DNA of 64,000 nucleotides from Imbricaverruca yamaguchii (GCA_034440575.1 JAOTOL010001599.1:1644501-1708500), one strand, 5' to 3'. Shown: positions 12,466 through 24,090, counted from the first letter of the stretch. Notes: a model not told the origin generated them from the letters alone. Program-made: numbers and translations.

Positions 12466-12967
12466 TGGACCTCGGCATGGGACGCGATATCCACACTGGC
12501 CCGGACCTCCACACCGGCCTGGACCTCCACCCCGGCCCTGACATCCACACCGGCCTGGACCTCCACACCGGCCTGGACATTCACACCGGCCTGGACCTCC
12601 ACCCCGGCCTGGACATCCACACCGGCCTAGACCTCCACACCGGCCCGGACATCCACACCGGCCCGGACATCCACACCGGCCCGGACATCCACACCGGCCC
12701 GGACATCCACACCGGCCTGGACATCCACACCGGCCCTGACATCCACACCGGCCCGGACATCCACACCGGCCCGGACATCCACACCGGCCTGGACATCCAC
12801 ACCGGCCTGAACCTCCACACCGGCCTGGACCTCCACACCGGCCCTGACATCCACACCGGCCCTGACATCCACACTGGCCCGGACATCCACACCGGCCCGG
12901 ACATCCACACCGGCCTGGACCTCCACACCGGTCTGGACCTCCACACCGGCCCTGACATCCACACCAG
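12466..12967. repeat. 18-bp minisatellite, about 27 units
   Basis: Units of 18 bp, GACATCCACACCGGCCCG with variants GACCTCCACACCGGCCTG. Third-base-like variation (C/T, A/C) sits at fixed unit positions. The frame 12402-13154 reads a six-residue Asp-Ile-His-Thr-Gly-Pro repeat and stays open on both strands. No transcript signals were seen. Confidence 0.97.
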
Positions 12968-13137
12968 GCAGCGGCGTCGGGCCGCCCTGGTGATGCGGCA
13001 TCTGCCCTATTCTCCCCACCCAGGAGCATCTCAGCAGGTGGCGGCGCCACGGCAGGCCACAGAGCGCCAGCTGTGCTGCCGATCGCGTGACCGATCTCGG
13101 CCGATCTCGGCCTGGCAAACCGGTCCGACTCCTGTGG

Positions 13138-15183
13138 ACACTGCCGCCAGGTGACACCAGGTGGCACCAGGTGACGACACTGCCACCAAGTAGCACCAGG
13201 TGACGACACTGCCACCAGGTGACACCGGGTGCCACCAGGTGACGACACAGCCGCCAGGTGACATCAGGAGACGACACTGCCACCAGGTGACGACACTTCT
13301 ACCAGGTGACGACACTGGTACCAGGTGACACCAGGTGACGACACTTCTACCAGGTGACATCAGGTGACGACACTGCCGCCAGGTGACACAGGCACCAGGT
13401 GACGACACTGCCACCAGGTGACACCAGGTGACGACACTGCCACCAGGTGACACCAGGTGACACCAGGTGACGACACAGCCGCCAGGTGACATCAGGAGAC
13501 GACACTGCCACCAGGTGACGACACTTCTACCAGGTGACGACACTGGTACCAGGTGACACCAGGTGACGACACTTCTACCAGGTGACATCAGGTGGCGACA
13601 CTGCCGCCAGGTGACACCAGGTGGCACCAGGTGACGACACTGCCACCAAGTAGCACCAGGTGACGACACTGCCACCAGGTGACACCGGGTGACACCAGGT
13701 GACGACACAGCCGCCAGGTGACATCAGGAGACGACACTGCCACCAGGTGACGACACTTCTACCAGGTGACGACACTGGTACCAGGTGACACCAGGTGACG
13801 ACACTGCTACCAGGTGACATCAGGAGACGACACTGCCGCCAGGTGACAGCAGGAGACGACACTGCCACCAGGTGACACCAGGTGACGACACTGCTACCAG
13901 GTGACACCAGGTGACATCAGGAGACGACACTGCCGCCAGGTGACATCAGGAGACGACACTGGTACCAGGCGACACCAGGTGACGACACTGCCACCAGGTG
14001 ACACCAGGTGACGACACTGCCACCAGGTGACACCAGGTGACGACACTGCCACCAGGTGACACCAGGTGACATCAGGAGACGACACTGCCGCCAGGTGACA
14101 TCAGGAGACGACACTGCCACCAGGTGACACCAGGTGACGACACTGCCACCAGGTGACACCAGGTGACGACACTGCCACCAGGTGACATCAGGAGACGACA
14201 CTGCCCGACACCAGGTGACATCAGGAGACGACACTGCCGCCAGGTGACATCAGGAGACGACACTGCCACCAGGTGACACCAGGTGACGACACTGCCACCA
14301 GGTGACACCAGGTGACGACACTGCCACCAGGTGACACCAGGTGACGACACTGCCACCAGGTGACACCAGGTGACACCAGGTGACGACACTGCTACCAGGT
14401 GACACCAGGTGACGACACTGCCACCAGGTGACACCAGGAGACGACACTGCCGCCAGGTGACATCAGGAGACGACACTGCCACCAGGTGACACCAGGTGAC
14501 GACACTGCTACCAGGTGACACCAGGTGACGACACTGCCACCAGGTGACACCAGGTGACGACACTGCCACCAGGTGACACCAGGAGACGACACTGCCGCCA
14601 GGTGACATCAGGAGACGACACTGCCACCAGGTGACACCAGGTGACGACACTGCCACCAGGTGACACCAGGTGACATCAGGAGACGACACTGCTACCAGGT
14701 GACACCAGGTGACATCAGGAGACGACACTGCCGCCAGGTGACACCAGGTGACGACACTGCCACCAGGTGACATCAGGAGACGACACTGGCACCAGGTGAC
14801 ACCAGGTGACGACACTGCCACCAGGTGACACCAGGTGACGACACTGCCACCAGGTGCACCAGGTGACACCAGGTGACGACACTGCCCAGGTGCACCAGGT
14901 GACGCCAGGTGGCGACACTGCCACCAGGTGACACCAGGTGACGACACTGGTACCAGGCGACACCAGGTGACGACACTGCCACCAGGTGACACCAGGTGAC
15001 GACACTGTCACCAGGTGACACCAGGAGACGACACTGCCGCCAGGTGACACCAGGAGACGACACTGCCGCCAGGTGACATCAGGAGACGACACTGCCACCA
15101 GGTGACACCAGGTGACGATACTGCCACCAGGTGACACCAGGTGACGACACTGCCACCAGGTGACACCAGGTGACGACACTGGC
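13138..15183. repeat. 29-bp minisatellite, about 70 units, with higher-order structure
   Basis: The largest array in the window. The 29-bp unit is GACACCAGGTGACGACACTG plus CCACCAGGT, with a second type containing ATCAGGAGACGACACTG plus CCGCCAGGT. In the left third a higher-order block repeats: the phrase AAGTAGCACCAGG recurs 460 bp apart (13188 and 13648) and ACACAGCCGCCAGG recurs at about 230-bp steps. The right part is more homogeneous. Long minus-strand frames here arise because three 29-bp units give a stop-free 29-residue cycle. Confidence 0.97.
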
Positions 15184-15734
15184 ATGTTGACTCGTCCGTG
15201 TGCTTGCAGTGGCATGACCTGGACATGCTGACGTCACCCGACCATACATAAAACACAGCTGGTAAATACGTCGACCACCGGGAATACCCGAGTGTACGCC
15301 ATTGTCATTCTACATTGCATTAGCACACAGGTGCATCGCACTGGTATGCATAAGCAACTGCTGTGTACACTTATACACGAGTACAAAAGACTGGTACATA
15401 TCAAGCGTACACGCTGGTACACAAATACACCATACTGGTACTCACCCGATGTATACACTGGTACAGAGGTACATTTCACTGGTACACATATCCGGTGTAC
15501 ACAAGATTCCGGACCACTAATTCATTGAGAGGATGCCCAAGTAATTGGCGAAGAAGTGTCTTTGCGCTGCACATACCCACGGGACAACTCGATCCTTGGC
15601 AGAGTCCGTGTTGTTGTAGTTGCCGGACACCCGCGTGTTGGCCTTAACCTCTGACGCGGCACACAGTAAGCACGACCCACCGCTGCCGGGCGGCCTGCGG
15701 CCCGTTACCTCCCATGGCCAGCTCCCGCACGGGA
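15184..15734. other. unassigned interval with scattered GGTACA motifs
   Basis: Between 15300 and 15510 the motif ACTGGTACA(C/T) recurs at irregular spacing of roughly 15-40 bp, suggesting an eroded short-unit array. No gene seen. Confidence 0.4.
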
Positions 15735-16550
15735 GCCGCCCATGGCCACTGACCCGGCAACCAGAGGCGGCCATGACCACTGACCCGGCAACCAGAGGCG
15801 GCCATGACCACTGACCCGGCAACCAGAGGCGGCCATGACCACTGACCCGGCAGCCAGAGGCGGCCATGACCACTGACCCGGCAGCCAGAGGCGGCCATGA
15901 CCGCTGACCCGGCAGCCAGAGGCGGCCATGACCACTGACCCGGCAGCCAGAGGCGGCCATGACCACTGACCCGGCAGCCAGAGGCGGCCATGACCGCTGA
16001 CCCGGCAGCCAGAGGCGGCCATGACCGCTGACCCGGCAGCCAGAGGCGGCCATGACCGCTGACCCGGCAGCCAGAGGCGGCCATGACCACTGACCCGGCA
16101 GCCAGAGGCGGCCATGACCACTGACCCGGCAGCCAGAGGCGGCCATGACCACTGACCCGGCAGCCAGAGGCGGCCATGACCACTGACCCGGCAGCCAGAG
16201 GCGGCCATGACCGCTGACCCGGCAGCCAGAGGCGGCCATGACCACTGACCCGGCAGCCAGAGGCGGCCATGACCACTGACCCGGCAGCCAGAGGCGGCCA
16301 TGACCACTGACCCGGCAGCCAGAGGTGGCCATGACCACTGACCCGGCAGCCAGAGGCGGCCATGACCGCTGACCCGGCAGCCAGAGGCGGCCATGACCAC
16401 TGACCCGGCAGCCAGAGGCGGCCATGACCGCTGACCCGGCAGCCAGAGGCGGCCATGACCGCTGACCCGGCAGCCAGAGGCGGCCATGACCACTGACCCG
16501 GCAGCCAGAGGCGGCCATGACCACTGACCCGGCAGCCAGAGGCGGCCAGG
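15735..16550. repeat. 31-bp minisatellite, about 26 units
   Basis: Very homogeneous units of 31 bp: GACCACTGACCCGGCAGCCA then GAGGCGGCCAT. Nearly all variation is at two positions: GACCACTG/GACCGCTG, and CAGCC/CAACC in the first few units. The low divergence indicates recent expansion or gene conversion. Three frames on the minus strand are open because the unit lacks stops. Confidence 0.97.
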
Positions 16551-18090
16551 TGACGCGTGAACCGACTTGGCGGGCCTCGCGGCCATTTGGTCGCTGGAGG
16601 GAAGCCGAATCGTAATATCTGGCGCGTAAACGCCGTTCGTGTGCCAGATCTTATGGCGTGGTCCGATCTTATCCGTTCTGTGCACCTTGTGGAAGGCTGG
16701 ATCTATGCTTTTGAGTCCTAGATTTAGAGATGAGATTTTGAGGCCCAGTCGGAGAAGATAATCTTTTGTCCGTTTCGGACATCAAAAACTAACGTCTCTA
16801 CTTTCCGGTTAGCGTTGTTCCTGTTTGTCAAAAGTAATGTGCTTGAAGTCATTTTTAACCAACTCAATTAATTTTTTAGCAAAAAATGAATTAATAGTTT
16901 TCCGGAGAGTTTTGAATGACAAAAAAACAGGACAAAACCGTTTTTTCCAGCCGTGACCCTGTGTGCCCTGAAGGCTGCCGAAGCCATATGACTGAGCTGC
17001 TGATGACGTAGCCTGCATGAGTTCCGACAGCATGACGTCCGGTACAGGCTTCTAGAATCCCTGCTTCCCCGTCAGAGTGTGTGATACTGACTGCATCTTG
17101 TCCCATACGTTTGAACCAGGTGCCAGGCCGAAGGTCTCAAAGTTAGAAGGAGTCACAGCATAGTACCACACGCAGGAGCTGGACAAGCGAGGGCAGGAGG
17201 CTGGCGAGCTGCGGGACTCCAGTGCTGCAGGCACAGAGTTAGACACCAAGTCAAGAAAGGGGATCGGTGGACCGATCGCAATTGTGCTCTCTTCACAGTC
17301 CGTGAAGGCGCGCATCGCGCCTGAAACGTAATTGCTCCATGCTAGCTGGCCAGATTGGAAGGCGTTCCACGCTCTGTCACGGCTGTTACGCTTCACAGTC
17401 ATTCCGCTCGGTCGACGTTTCAGCACGAGGAACTGCTCATGTGGAGGCTGCCAGGTTCTGGGCCATGTAGGTCAGGCGGTACATGACATCACGTGGTCAG
17501 CCGGCAGTAGTTGAGACGGACGGACGGCGCCCGCGAAATTAGAACTTCAACCTTTGCATCATACAGTGGTACGCCGTCGAATGTTGGCAGCCAGTGAAAA
17601 AGTCGCCGCATGCCTCGTCCTTTCCGTAAAGATTAAGCATACTTGATGGAAAGGGATAAATGAGCAAAGATCAAAATTAAGCCATACATCTGACTCCAAG
17701 AAAAAAAAACGATAGGGTTCGAAATACTGAGACAAAAAAAAACAGTTTCAAAAGTATGACGGCCGGGACGGGTCGGGTCGCTCCGATAGACGTTGATATC
17801 ATATATACACGGCAGTTGAATCGCTCAGGCTTCGTCCAGTTAAACATTCGACTTAGTCGGCAGTCCCATTCTGAGGCATGGAAGTGAGGCCGGGCTCCTT
17901 CCGTGTCGTCCCGAGTCACCGAACATGCGCCACACCCGGCCGACCATCAGTACCGAGATACCGATACCGAGATACCGAGTACAGTACCGAGGCTGGCTCA
18001 ACGGGGCGGCACACGTCGGACAGCTACACGTGGGTGACTACGTTCACGGTCCAGAGAGCACTGTCATCTGCAGTGCTCTTAGCGTGGGCG
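16551..18090. other. unassigned region
   Basis: The minus-strand frame 17052-17426 (124 codons) is the longest non-repeat frame here. It is Ser/Pro-rich with no domain I recognise, and an overlapping plus frame is also partly open. Stacked GATACCGAG motifs lie at 17950-17990. No splice or promoter signal stands out. Confidence 0.3.
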
Positions 18091-18094
18091 GCGC

Positions 18095-18335
18095 TCGCGG
18101 TACCATTCCGTGTGGCGGCGCTCGTGGTACCCTTCCGTGTGGCAGCGCTCGTGGTACTCTTCCGTGTGGCGGCGCTCGTGGTACCATTCCGTGTGGCGGC
18201 GCTCGTGGTACCATTCCGTGTGGCGGCGCTCGTGGTACCATTCGGTGTGGCGGCGCTCGTGGTACCATTCCGTGTGGCGGCGCTCGTGGTACCATTCCGT
18301 GTGGCGGCGCTCGTGGTACTCTTCCGTGTGGGTCG
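18095..18335. repeat. 27-bp minisatellite, about 9 units
   Basis: Units GTGGCGGCGCTCGTGGTACC plus ATTCCGT, 27 bp each, with minor variants (CTCTTCCGT, CCCTTCCGT). Nine-residue repeats appear in the open frames of both strands. Confidence 0.96.
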
Positions 18336-18465
18336 CAAAAGCAAAAAGAACAGGTTGTTTCATTCCGGCAGTTCCATACGCCTCCGGGTCTACTAGACGA
18401 CTAGAAAAGTACAGTCAGCCTGCCGGTTTGGCGCTCTCCCACCGTCTCACGGCCCGATAGTCAGA

Positions 18466-19312
18466 CCAGCCCCACAGACCCGTGGTCTGGCAGTCAGACC
18501 AGCCCCACAGACCCGTGGTCTGGCAGTCAGACCAGTCCCACAGACCCGTGGTCCGGCAGTCAGACCAGTCCCACAGACCCGTGGTCGGCAGTCGACCAGT
18601 CCACAACCCGTGGTCCGGCAGTCAGACCAGCCCCACAGACCCGTGGTCCGGCAGTCAGACCAGCCCCACAGACCCGTGGTCCGGCAGTCAGACCAGTCCC
18701 ACAGACCCCCGTGGTCCGGCAGTCAGACAGTTCAACAGACCCGTGGTCCGGCAGTCAGACCAGCCCCACAGACCCGTGGTCTGGCAGTCCGACCAGTCCC
18801 ACAGACCCCCGTGGTCCGGCAGTCAGACCAGCCCCACAGACCCGTGGTCCGGCAGTCAGACCACCCCACAGACCCGTGGTCCGCAGTCAGACATCCACAG
18901 ACCAGTCCCACAGACCCGTGGTCCGGCAGTCAGACCAGCCCCACAGACCCGTGGTCCGGCAGTCAGACCAGCCCCACAGACCCGTGGTCCGGCAGTCAGA
19001 CCAGTCCCACAGACCCGTGGTCCGGCAGTCAGACCAGTCCCACAGACCCGTGGTCCGGCAGTCAGACCAGTCCCACAGACCCGTGGTCCGGCAGTCAGAC
19101 CAGCCCCACAGACCCGTGGTCCGGCAGTCAGACCAGTCCCACAGACCCGTGGTCCGGCAGTCAGACCAGCCCCACAGACCCGTGGTCCGGCAGTCAGACC
19201 AGCCCCACAGACCCGTGGTCCGGCAGTCAGACCAGCCCCACAGACCCGTGGTCCGGCAGTCAGACCAGTCCCACAGACCCGTGGTCCGGCAGTCAGACGG
19301 TCCGGCAGTCGG
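18466..19312. repeat. 33-bp minisatellite, about 25 units
   Basis: Units of 33 bp: GGTCCGGCAGTCAGACCAG(T/C) then CCCACAGACCCGT. The left third has several indels (18590-18600, 18710-18730, 18870-18900) and GGTCTGG variants. The right two thirds are nearly uniform, differing only in AGTCCC/AGCCCC. Polarity of this kind is usual where units turn over preferentially at one end. Confidence 0.97.
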
Positions 19313-19928
19313 CCAGACGGCAGTCGGCCAGACAACAGTCCGCCATATCTGTCAGCCTGACAGTGTGGCAGACCGCCATCGGTGTGGCCACACGCCGTGG
19401 CGGCCCCCCGGAACTGATCATTTGGGCGGGCCGAGATTTCATTTGGGTATTTGGGGATTCTGGGAGCCACACTATCAGTGACGAGCTCAACATCAGCATT
19501 CGATGGTAGGCGATCAAAAGGGTCGCAGATCAAGTAGGATTCTCTCCACGTTGGCTCCGTGATGATAGAATGAGTGGAGCTCTAGTGTTTCCATTATTGT
19601 TTACTCACCACCAATAACATGCTAGGGGTACTCAAAGGAGCAAGTTCAAGATGAGCATTGAAAAGGACGTCAATGCACGGGAAGATGGCAGAATAGCAGG
19701 ACGCAACATATGCTGATTTGTGGGAATGGGAAATTGAGATCGTAATCACTATAAGCGGAGAAATCGGAAAGTGGATAGTGAGGCTTAATGCATAGAGGAA
19801 ATGAGAACTGTCAATTTGGTTGATGGGGCCCACTCCGTATGGTTCCATGCGAAGGGACAAAGAAATATGGTGGGACCCAAGCCCTATCAAAAGTGCAGGG
19901 AACCGCACATTTCGTATTCACGCGCAAG

Positions 19929-20033
19929 GGTGGAAATGGCTCTCAAAAGAAGGTTTGGCGTATAGTGATGCCAGAGGACAATGGCCCCAGCCATCCGTGC
20001 GGCAACACGAAGCACGTCGTGCCGTGCCCACTC
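19929..20033 (+). CDS. candidate internal exon: second half of a thrombospondin type-1 repeat
   Basis: The 105-nt segment is bounded by AG (19927-19928) and GTGAGT (20034 on) and is open in phase 0 for 35 residues. It starts GGNGSQKKVWRIVMPEDN, continues GPSHPCGNTKH and ends VVPCPL. The order fits the second half of a TSR: a Gly-x-Gly-x-Gln turn, alternating basic/aromatic residues, an NG turn, then two Cys with the spacing of the last TSR cysteines. The N-terminal half (Trp ladder, first Cys pair) should lie on an upstream exon, which I did not find; minisatellites fill the flanks. NGS is a possible N-glycosylation site, as expected in an extracellular protein. It could be a spondin/THSD7-type gene, an orphan exon or a pseudogene. 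Confidence 0.42.
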
Positions 20034-20521
20034 GTGAGTAACGTCGCGGAGGTGTGTGCTGTTGTTGCCGCTCTGTTGGTCCGGCGGCGTCGGCCGTGAG
20101 GGGCGGCGAGCGGCAGCGGCGAGCGGCAGCGGCCAGAGCGCCACCAGCGTGCCGAGCACACCTCTGTCTGGCCGGGCGACTGTCCACCGCCGCCGTCGCC
20201 TCGTCAGCATCGTCTGACCCCAGCGGCGCGCTCAGTCGGCCGGTTTGGAAGGGGGGACGTCAGGCAAATTGTCAAATTTGCTGACGAAAATCCCACAAAT
20301 CTGACATGCACATAGTAAGACTAGAAAGAAAACCGTTGTTGAGCGAAGGGTTAAAGACGTCGGACAAAGGCATGTGTCTCCCTTTGTCAGCCATTGAATT
20401 GTAGAGATGATCTGATTTGCCCATCGCCTGGATCCGCGCTTGATCTGACCATCTCTCAGCACGGGCCGCCGGGCCGGCATAACGGACCAGCCGCCGACAG
20501 GTGGTGCGCATCTGTCGGCGC

Positions 20522-20529
20522 GGAGCTCG

Positions 20530-20561
<32 letters not shown>

Positions 20562-20584
20562 GCCTCCGCCGCCGCCGCCGCCTC
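20522..20584. repeat. (CCG)n trinucleotide tract
   Basis: About 20 imperfect CCG/CCA triplets, giving poly-Arg/Ala frames on the plus strand and Gly/Arg runs on the minus strand. No gene context. Confidence 0.93.
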
Positions 20585-20709
20585 TGGTCTGCACGTGTCA
20601 CCGACTCGACTGACGCTGGTGCTCCCCGAAACGTGACGTGTTCGGCACGGCCCAATCGCCGTGATGTGGTTAACGGCGCGTCACTGGGCTCGCGTGGGTC
20701 ACGTGTGCT

Positions 20710-20742
20710 CGTTACCTTGTTCTTGTAAAGAACAAGGTAACG
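20710..20742. repeat. perfect inverted repeat (15-bp arms, 3-nt loop)
   Basis: The arm CGTTACCTTGTTCTT is followed by GTA and its exact reverse complement. The right arm touches the first unit of the tandem repeat that follows. Confidence 0.95.
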
Positions 20743-20885
20743 ACAAGGCAATGGTCACGTGACAATCTACAGCTGAGAGAGGGGGTTGCTTACAGGCGAC
20801 AAGACGATGATCACGCGACAATCTACAGCTGAGAGAGGGGCTGCTTCCAGGCGACAAGACAATGGTCACGTGGCAATCTAAGTCT
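20742..20885. repeat. 55-56-bp tandem repeat, 2.5 units
   Basis: Units start GACAAG(G/A)C(A/G)ATG and contain ACAATCTACAGCTGAGAGAG. Starts are at 20742, 20798 and 20853. Confidence 0.9.
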
Positions 20886-21194
20886 TAAGGGTCAGAGTCC
20901 CGGAGCCAGTGAAGCATGCAAGTTCTTGCAATAAAAAGTAAACTACACACGACATCGCTATCGATAGGTCATGAGCATAGCAGGTGCAGATCGAATGGGG
21001 CACAGGTAGCATGTGCCCCCTCCCTCTGAAGATGCGGCGTCCTCTGGCTAGAAAAGGGGAATCTCCATGACGCTCCAGCGCACTCTGACTGACTGCTATA
21101 TTGGACAGCGACTGATTGCTACTTCTGCTCGGGAATTGTGTCAGGCGATTGTCGGTGGTAGGTGTAGCGGCACACACTGTGTCGTGGAATTGGA

Positions 21195-21958
21195 CAGCGC
21201 TGTGGTGCTGTGCCATGGCATGTGCTGCGGTGTTCTGTGTGGGCTCCTTGGTGTGTAGTGTGCAGTGATGTGCTGTTGTATGCCGTGGTATGTGATGTGC
21301 TGTTCTATGCCGTGGTATGTGTGCGGTGCTGTGACGCTGTGCCGTGGTATGTGCCGTGCTGTGTTGTGACAATGTGTGCCGTGGTATGTGATGTGATGTT
21401 CTATACAGTGTTAACGTACAGTGCTGCGAGTCTGTGCCGTGGCATGCGCTGTGCGGTGACGTTATGCCGTGAAATGTGTTGTGCGGTGACGTGCCGTGAC
21501 ATGTGCTGTGCTGTGAGTCTGTGCCATGGTATGTGCAGTGCTGTGACGTTGTCCCGTGGAATGTGTTGTGGTGTGACGTTGTGCCGTGGAATGTGCTGTG
21601 GTGTGACGTTCTGCCGTGGAATGTGCTGTGCTGTGACGTTGTGCTGTGGAATGTGCTGTGCTGTGACGTTCTGCAGTGGAATGTGCTGTTCTGTGACGTT
21701 GTGCCGTGACATTTGCTGTGCTATGGCGTTGTGTCGTGGAATGTGTTGTGCCGTGGAATGTGCTGTTCTGTGACGTGCCGTGGAATGTGCTGTGCGGTGA
21801 CGTTGTGCCGTGGAGTGTGCTGTGCGGTGACGTTGTGCCGTGGAGTGTGCTGTGCGGTGACGTTGTGCCGTGGAGTGTGCTGTGCGGTGACGTGCCGTGG
21901 AGTGTGCTGTGCGGTGACGTTGTGCCGTGGAGTGTGCTGTGCGGTGACGTGCATCTGC
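21195..21958. repeat. 30-bp minisatellite, TG-rich, about 25 units
   Basis: Units near GTGCCGTGGAATGTGCTGTG plus CTGTGACGTT. The left half is irregular and the right end (21780-21955) homogeneous with GGAGTGTGCTGTGCGGTGAC. Cys/Val/Trp-rich frames on the plus strand and His/Thr-rich frames on the minus strand are by-products. Confidence 0.95.
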
Positions 21959-22019
21959 GCGCTGTCACCAGACGTCGTCAGCACCGGACGGACAGCTGCG
22001 CTGACGTGCCGGCCAGAAC

Positions 22020-22175
22020 CACCCTTTCTCTCCCGACATCCCAGACTCTCTCTCTCCCGACATCCCAGGCTCTCTCCCTCTCTCTGTCTATCTCTTTCTC
22101 TCTCTTTCTCTCTATCCCTGTCCCTATCCCTATCCTCTCTCTCCCTCCCCTATCTCTCTCTCTCGCTCTCTGATT
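22020..22175. repeat. CT-rich (polypyrimidine) low-complexity tract
   Basis: TCTC-rich stretch with a short duplicated phrase CCCGACATCCCAG(A/G)CTCTCTC at its left end. Confidence 0.9.
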
Positions 22176-22224
22176 CTGAACTGCACATGTAGCATCGGTG
22201 CTTACTTGTTTCCAGTGGGAGCCC

Positions 22225-22428
22225 CGGCACTGAGGCGAGGTGTGTGCTCCAATACTGAGGCGAGGTGTGTGCTCCAATACTGAGGCGAGGTGTGTGCTCC
22301 AATACTGAGGCGAGGTGTGTGCTCCAATACTGAGGCGAGGTGTGTGCTCCAATACTGAGGCGAGGTGTGTGCTCCAATACTGAGGCGAGGTGTGTGCTCC
22401 AATACTGAGGCGGGGTATGCTCGGACAC
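22225..22428. repeat. 25-bp minisatellite, 8 units
   Basis: Eight almost identical units of GAGGCGAGGTGTGTGCTCCA plus ATACT. The first and last units are diverged. Confidence 0.97.
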
Positions 22429-23157
22429 TGAGGCCGATCGTACAAGTTGGAACACATCGCCGTATTGGATGTTTTGCCAACCGGCTGTATCGATAAAAGA
22501 ACAAATACGTGAAGTTATCGCATTCATCGCATTTGTGTCTATTTGCGTTGATGGGAGATATGCACCTCAAGGACGTGCGCAATTGGGTTTGTTTTTCAAC
22601 GTTCGTTTTAGGGAAGCCTTGTAAGCAAAATTTGAGAACTGATGAATTATACCAGCTCATTGGTAGATAATTGCATCAATTTTCAGGGATGTTTTTTTCT
22701 GCTGATAACAGAATACCTTGAAGACTTTCATGGATGCTTTCTTACAGGATTCTATGTTAAACTTAAGGGGTGTTCGGTAGATTTCAAGAGTACATAGGCA
22801 CCCCTATAAAGGCAATTCTTCACTTATTTTAGCTGGCTACATCAGCAGATCCCCGCCAGCTCGACTCCGAATTCCATCCGTGCTGGCCAAATTCCTAGTC
22901 GTACGGCACATCTAGGCTCCACCGTGCAGCTACGTATTCAGCTGGTCTCGCAGATCGAAGCTGATGAGTGCCCACCATACGGTGGCTCAGTGGGAACCGG
23001 GGTGCGACACAGTGTTCACGGAAGGTACAGCGCCTCTGGACTGTCACGGAAGGCGCACCACTGTCTGGGGAGATGGCTGCCACCACGACGACGACGTGCC
23101 TACCGTGCGGCAGTACTCTCGCCTGCCTGCCGATTCACCCGCGTTACGAGCGAGTTG
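22429..23157. other. unassigned interval
   Basis: No gene recognised. AT-richer sequence from 22500 to 22850, then GC-rich open frames after 22920 without known domains. Confidence 0.3.
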
Positions 23158-23162
23158 ACCCG

Positions 23163-23202
<40 letters not shown>

Positions 23203-23203
23203 T
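23158..23203. repeat. (GTGC)n microsatellite
   Basis: About 11 copies of CGTG that run into GTGTGTGTCTGTGTG. It is the target into which the adjacent SINE inserted. Confidence 0.96.
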
Positions 23204-23216
23204 GTGTGTCTGTGTG

Positions 23217-23379
23217 GTTTGTTGGTTATTGGTTTTACGACACATCGACCGTTGAGTCATGCAGCGTCGCCAATCTCTCACGCCGATTGGTCGCGGGCGA
23301 AGCGTAGCGACAGGTGAGACTCGAACCCACAACCTTTTGATTGTGAAACGAGCAACTTACCCCTAGACCACTCGTCCCC
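23217..23379 (-). mobile_element. tRNA-derived SINE with perfect 13-bp target-site duplication
   Basis: On the minus strand the element starts GGGGACGAGTGGTCTAGGGG, which holds an A box, and has the B box GGTTCGAGTCT within a tRNA-sized head (about 23307-23379). A short body and a tail containing GTCGTAAAACCAATAACC follow. The 13-mer GTGTGTCTGTGTG is found exactly at 23204-23216 and 23380-23392 on the two sides, the mark of target-primed insertion by LINE machinery. The intact duplication suggests a fairly recent insertion. Confidence 0.85.
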
Positions 23380-23707
23380 GTGTGTCTGTGTGTGTGTGCG
23401 TGTTGTTCACCTGTGTCCGGGGGTGGTCCTTCGGACAGACGAGACCGGATTCGGAGCAGGCTCGACGGGTGGACTTCGGCCGGCGAGCTCGACTGCGGGC
23501 TCGACTGCGCGCTCGACTGCGCTCGGCCAGCCCACGGTCGGGCAGGCGTGCACCACTTGAAGCACGATCGCTTGACACGACCGCCTGAGCGGCCGTGGTC
23601 AGGCCGCCACGACCGTCACAACGTGCACCATCGATCGTCGCGGGGGTCGTGTGCAGGGGAACACCGCGCCGCGCTGCCGATCAGTCCCCGACCGTCAACA
23701 GCAGCAG

Positions 23708-24090
23708 GTCCCCAGGTCACGTCAGGCTATACCTGGGCAGCAGGACAACCAGCAGGGTCACCAGATCGGCCGTCAAGGTCAGGACCGGTCAACACCAGCA
23801 GGGCCCCCCAGGTCACGTCAGGCTATACCTGGGCAGCAGGACAACCAGCAGGGTCACCAGATCGGCCGTCAAGGTCAGGACCGGTCAACACCAGCAGGGC
23901 CCCCCAGGTCACGTCAGGCTATACCTGACCAGCAGAATCCCCAGCAGGGTCACCAGACCGGCCGTCCAGGTCAGGACCGGTCAACACCAGCAGGGCCTGC
24001 CAGGTCACGTCAGGCTATACCTGACCAGCAGGATCCCCAGCATGGTCACCGGACTGGCCGTCCAGGTCAGGTCAGGCTGTCCCTGACCAT
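23708..24090. repeat. 96-bp tandem repeat, 4 units
   Basis: GGTCACGTCAGGCTATACCT recurs at 23715, 23811, 23907 and 24003, exactly 96 bp apart. The first two units are nearly identical; the last two share a different variant (GACCAGCAG in place of GGGCAGCAG). Ninety-six being a multiple of three, Gln-rich frames stay open. Confidence 0.95.

Noticed and set aside
12402..13154. Asp-Ile-His-Thr-Gly-Pro hexapeptide frame, considered as a collagen-like or metal-binding protein
   Set aside because: The opposite strand is equally open, no flanking exon or promoter is visible, and substitutions are not biased to the third codon position of one frame.
13031..15256. Minus-strand frames of 225-306 codons rich in Ser, Trp and Cys
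   Set aside because: The 29-bp unit cycles through all three frames; the apparent protein repeat of 29 residues equals three DNA units.
15517..16685. Minus-strand frames of over 300 codons across the 31-bp array
   Set aside because: Same artefact: all three frames open in the same place.
16809..17426. Minus-strand frames near 17 kb as a real gene
   Set aside because: Single frames of 74-124 codons with no recognisable domain, an overlapping open plus frame and no splice evidence.
22924..23160. Cys-containing frames after 22920 considered as the exon following the TSR candidate
   Set aside because: Neither phase gives TSR or EGF cysteine spacing, and two overlapping frames are open.
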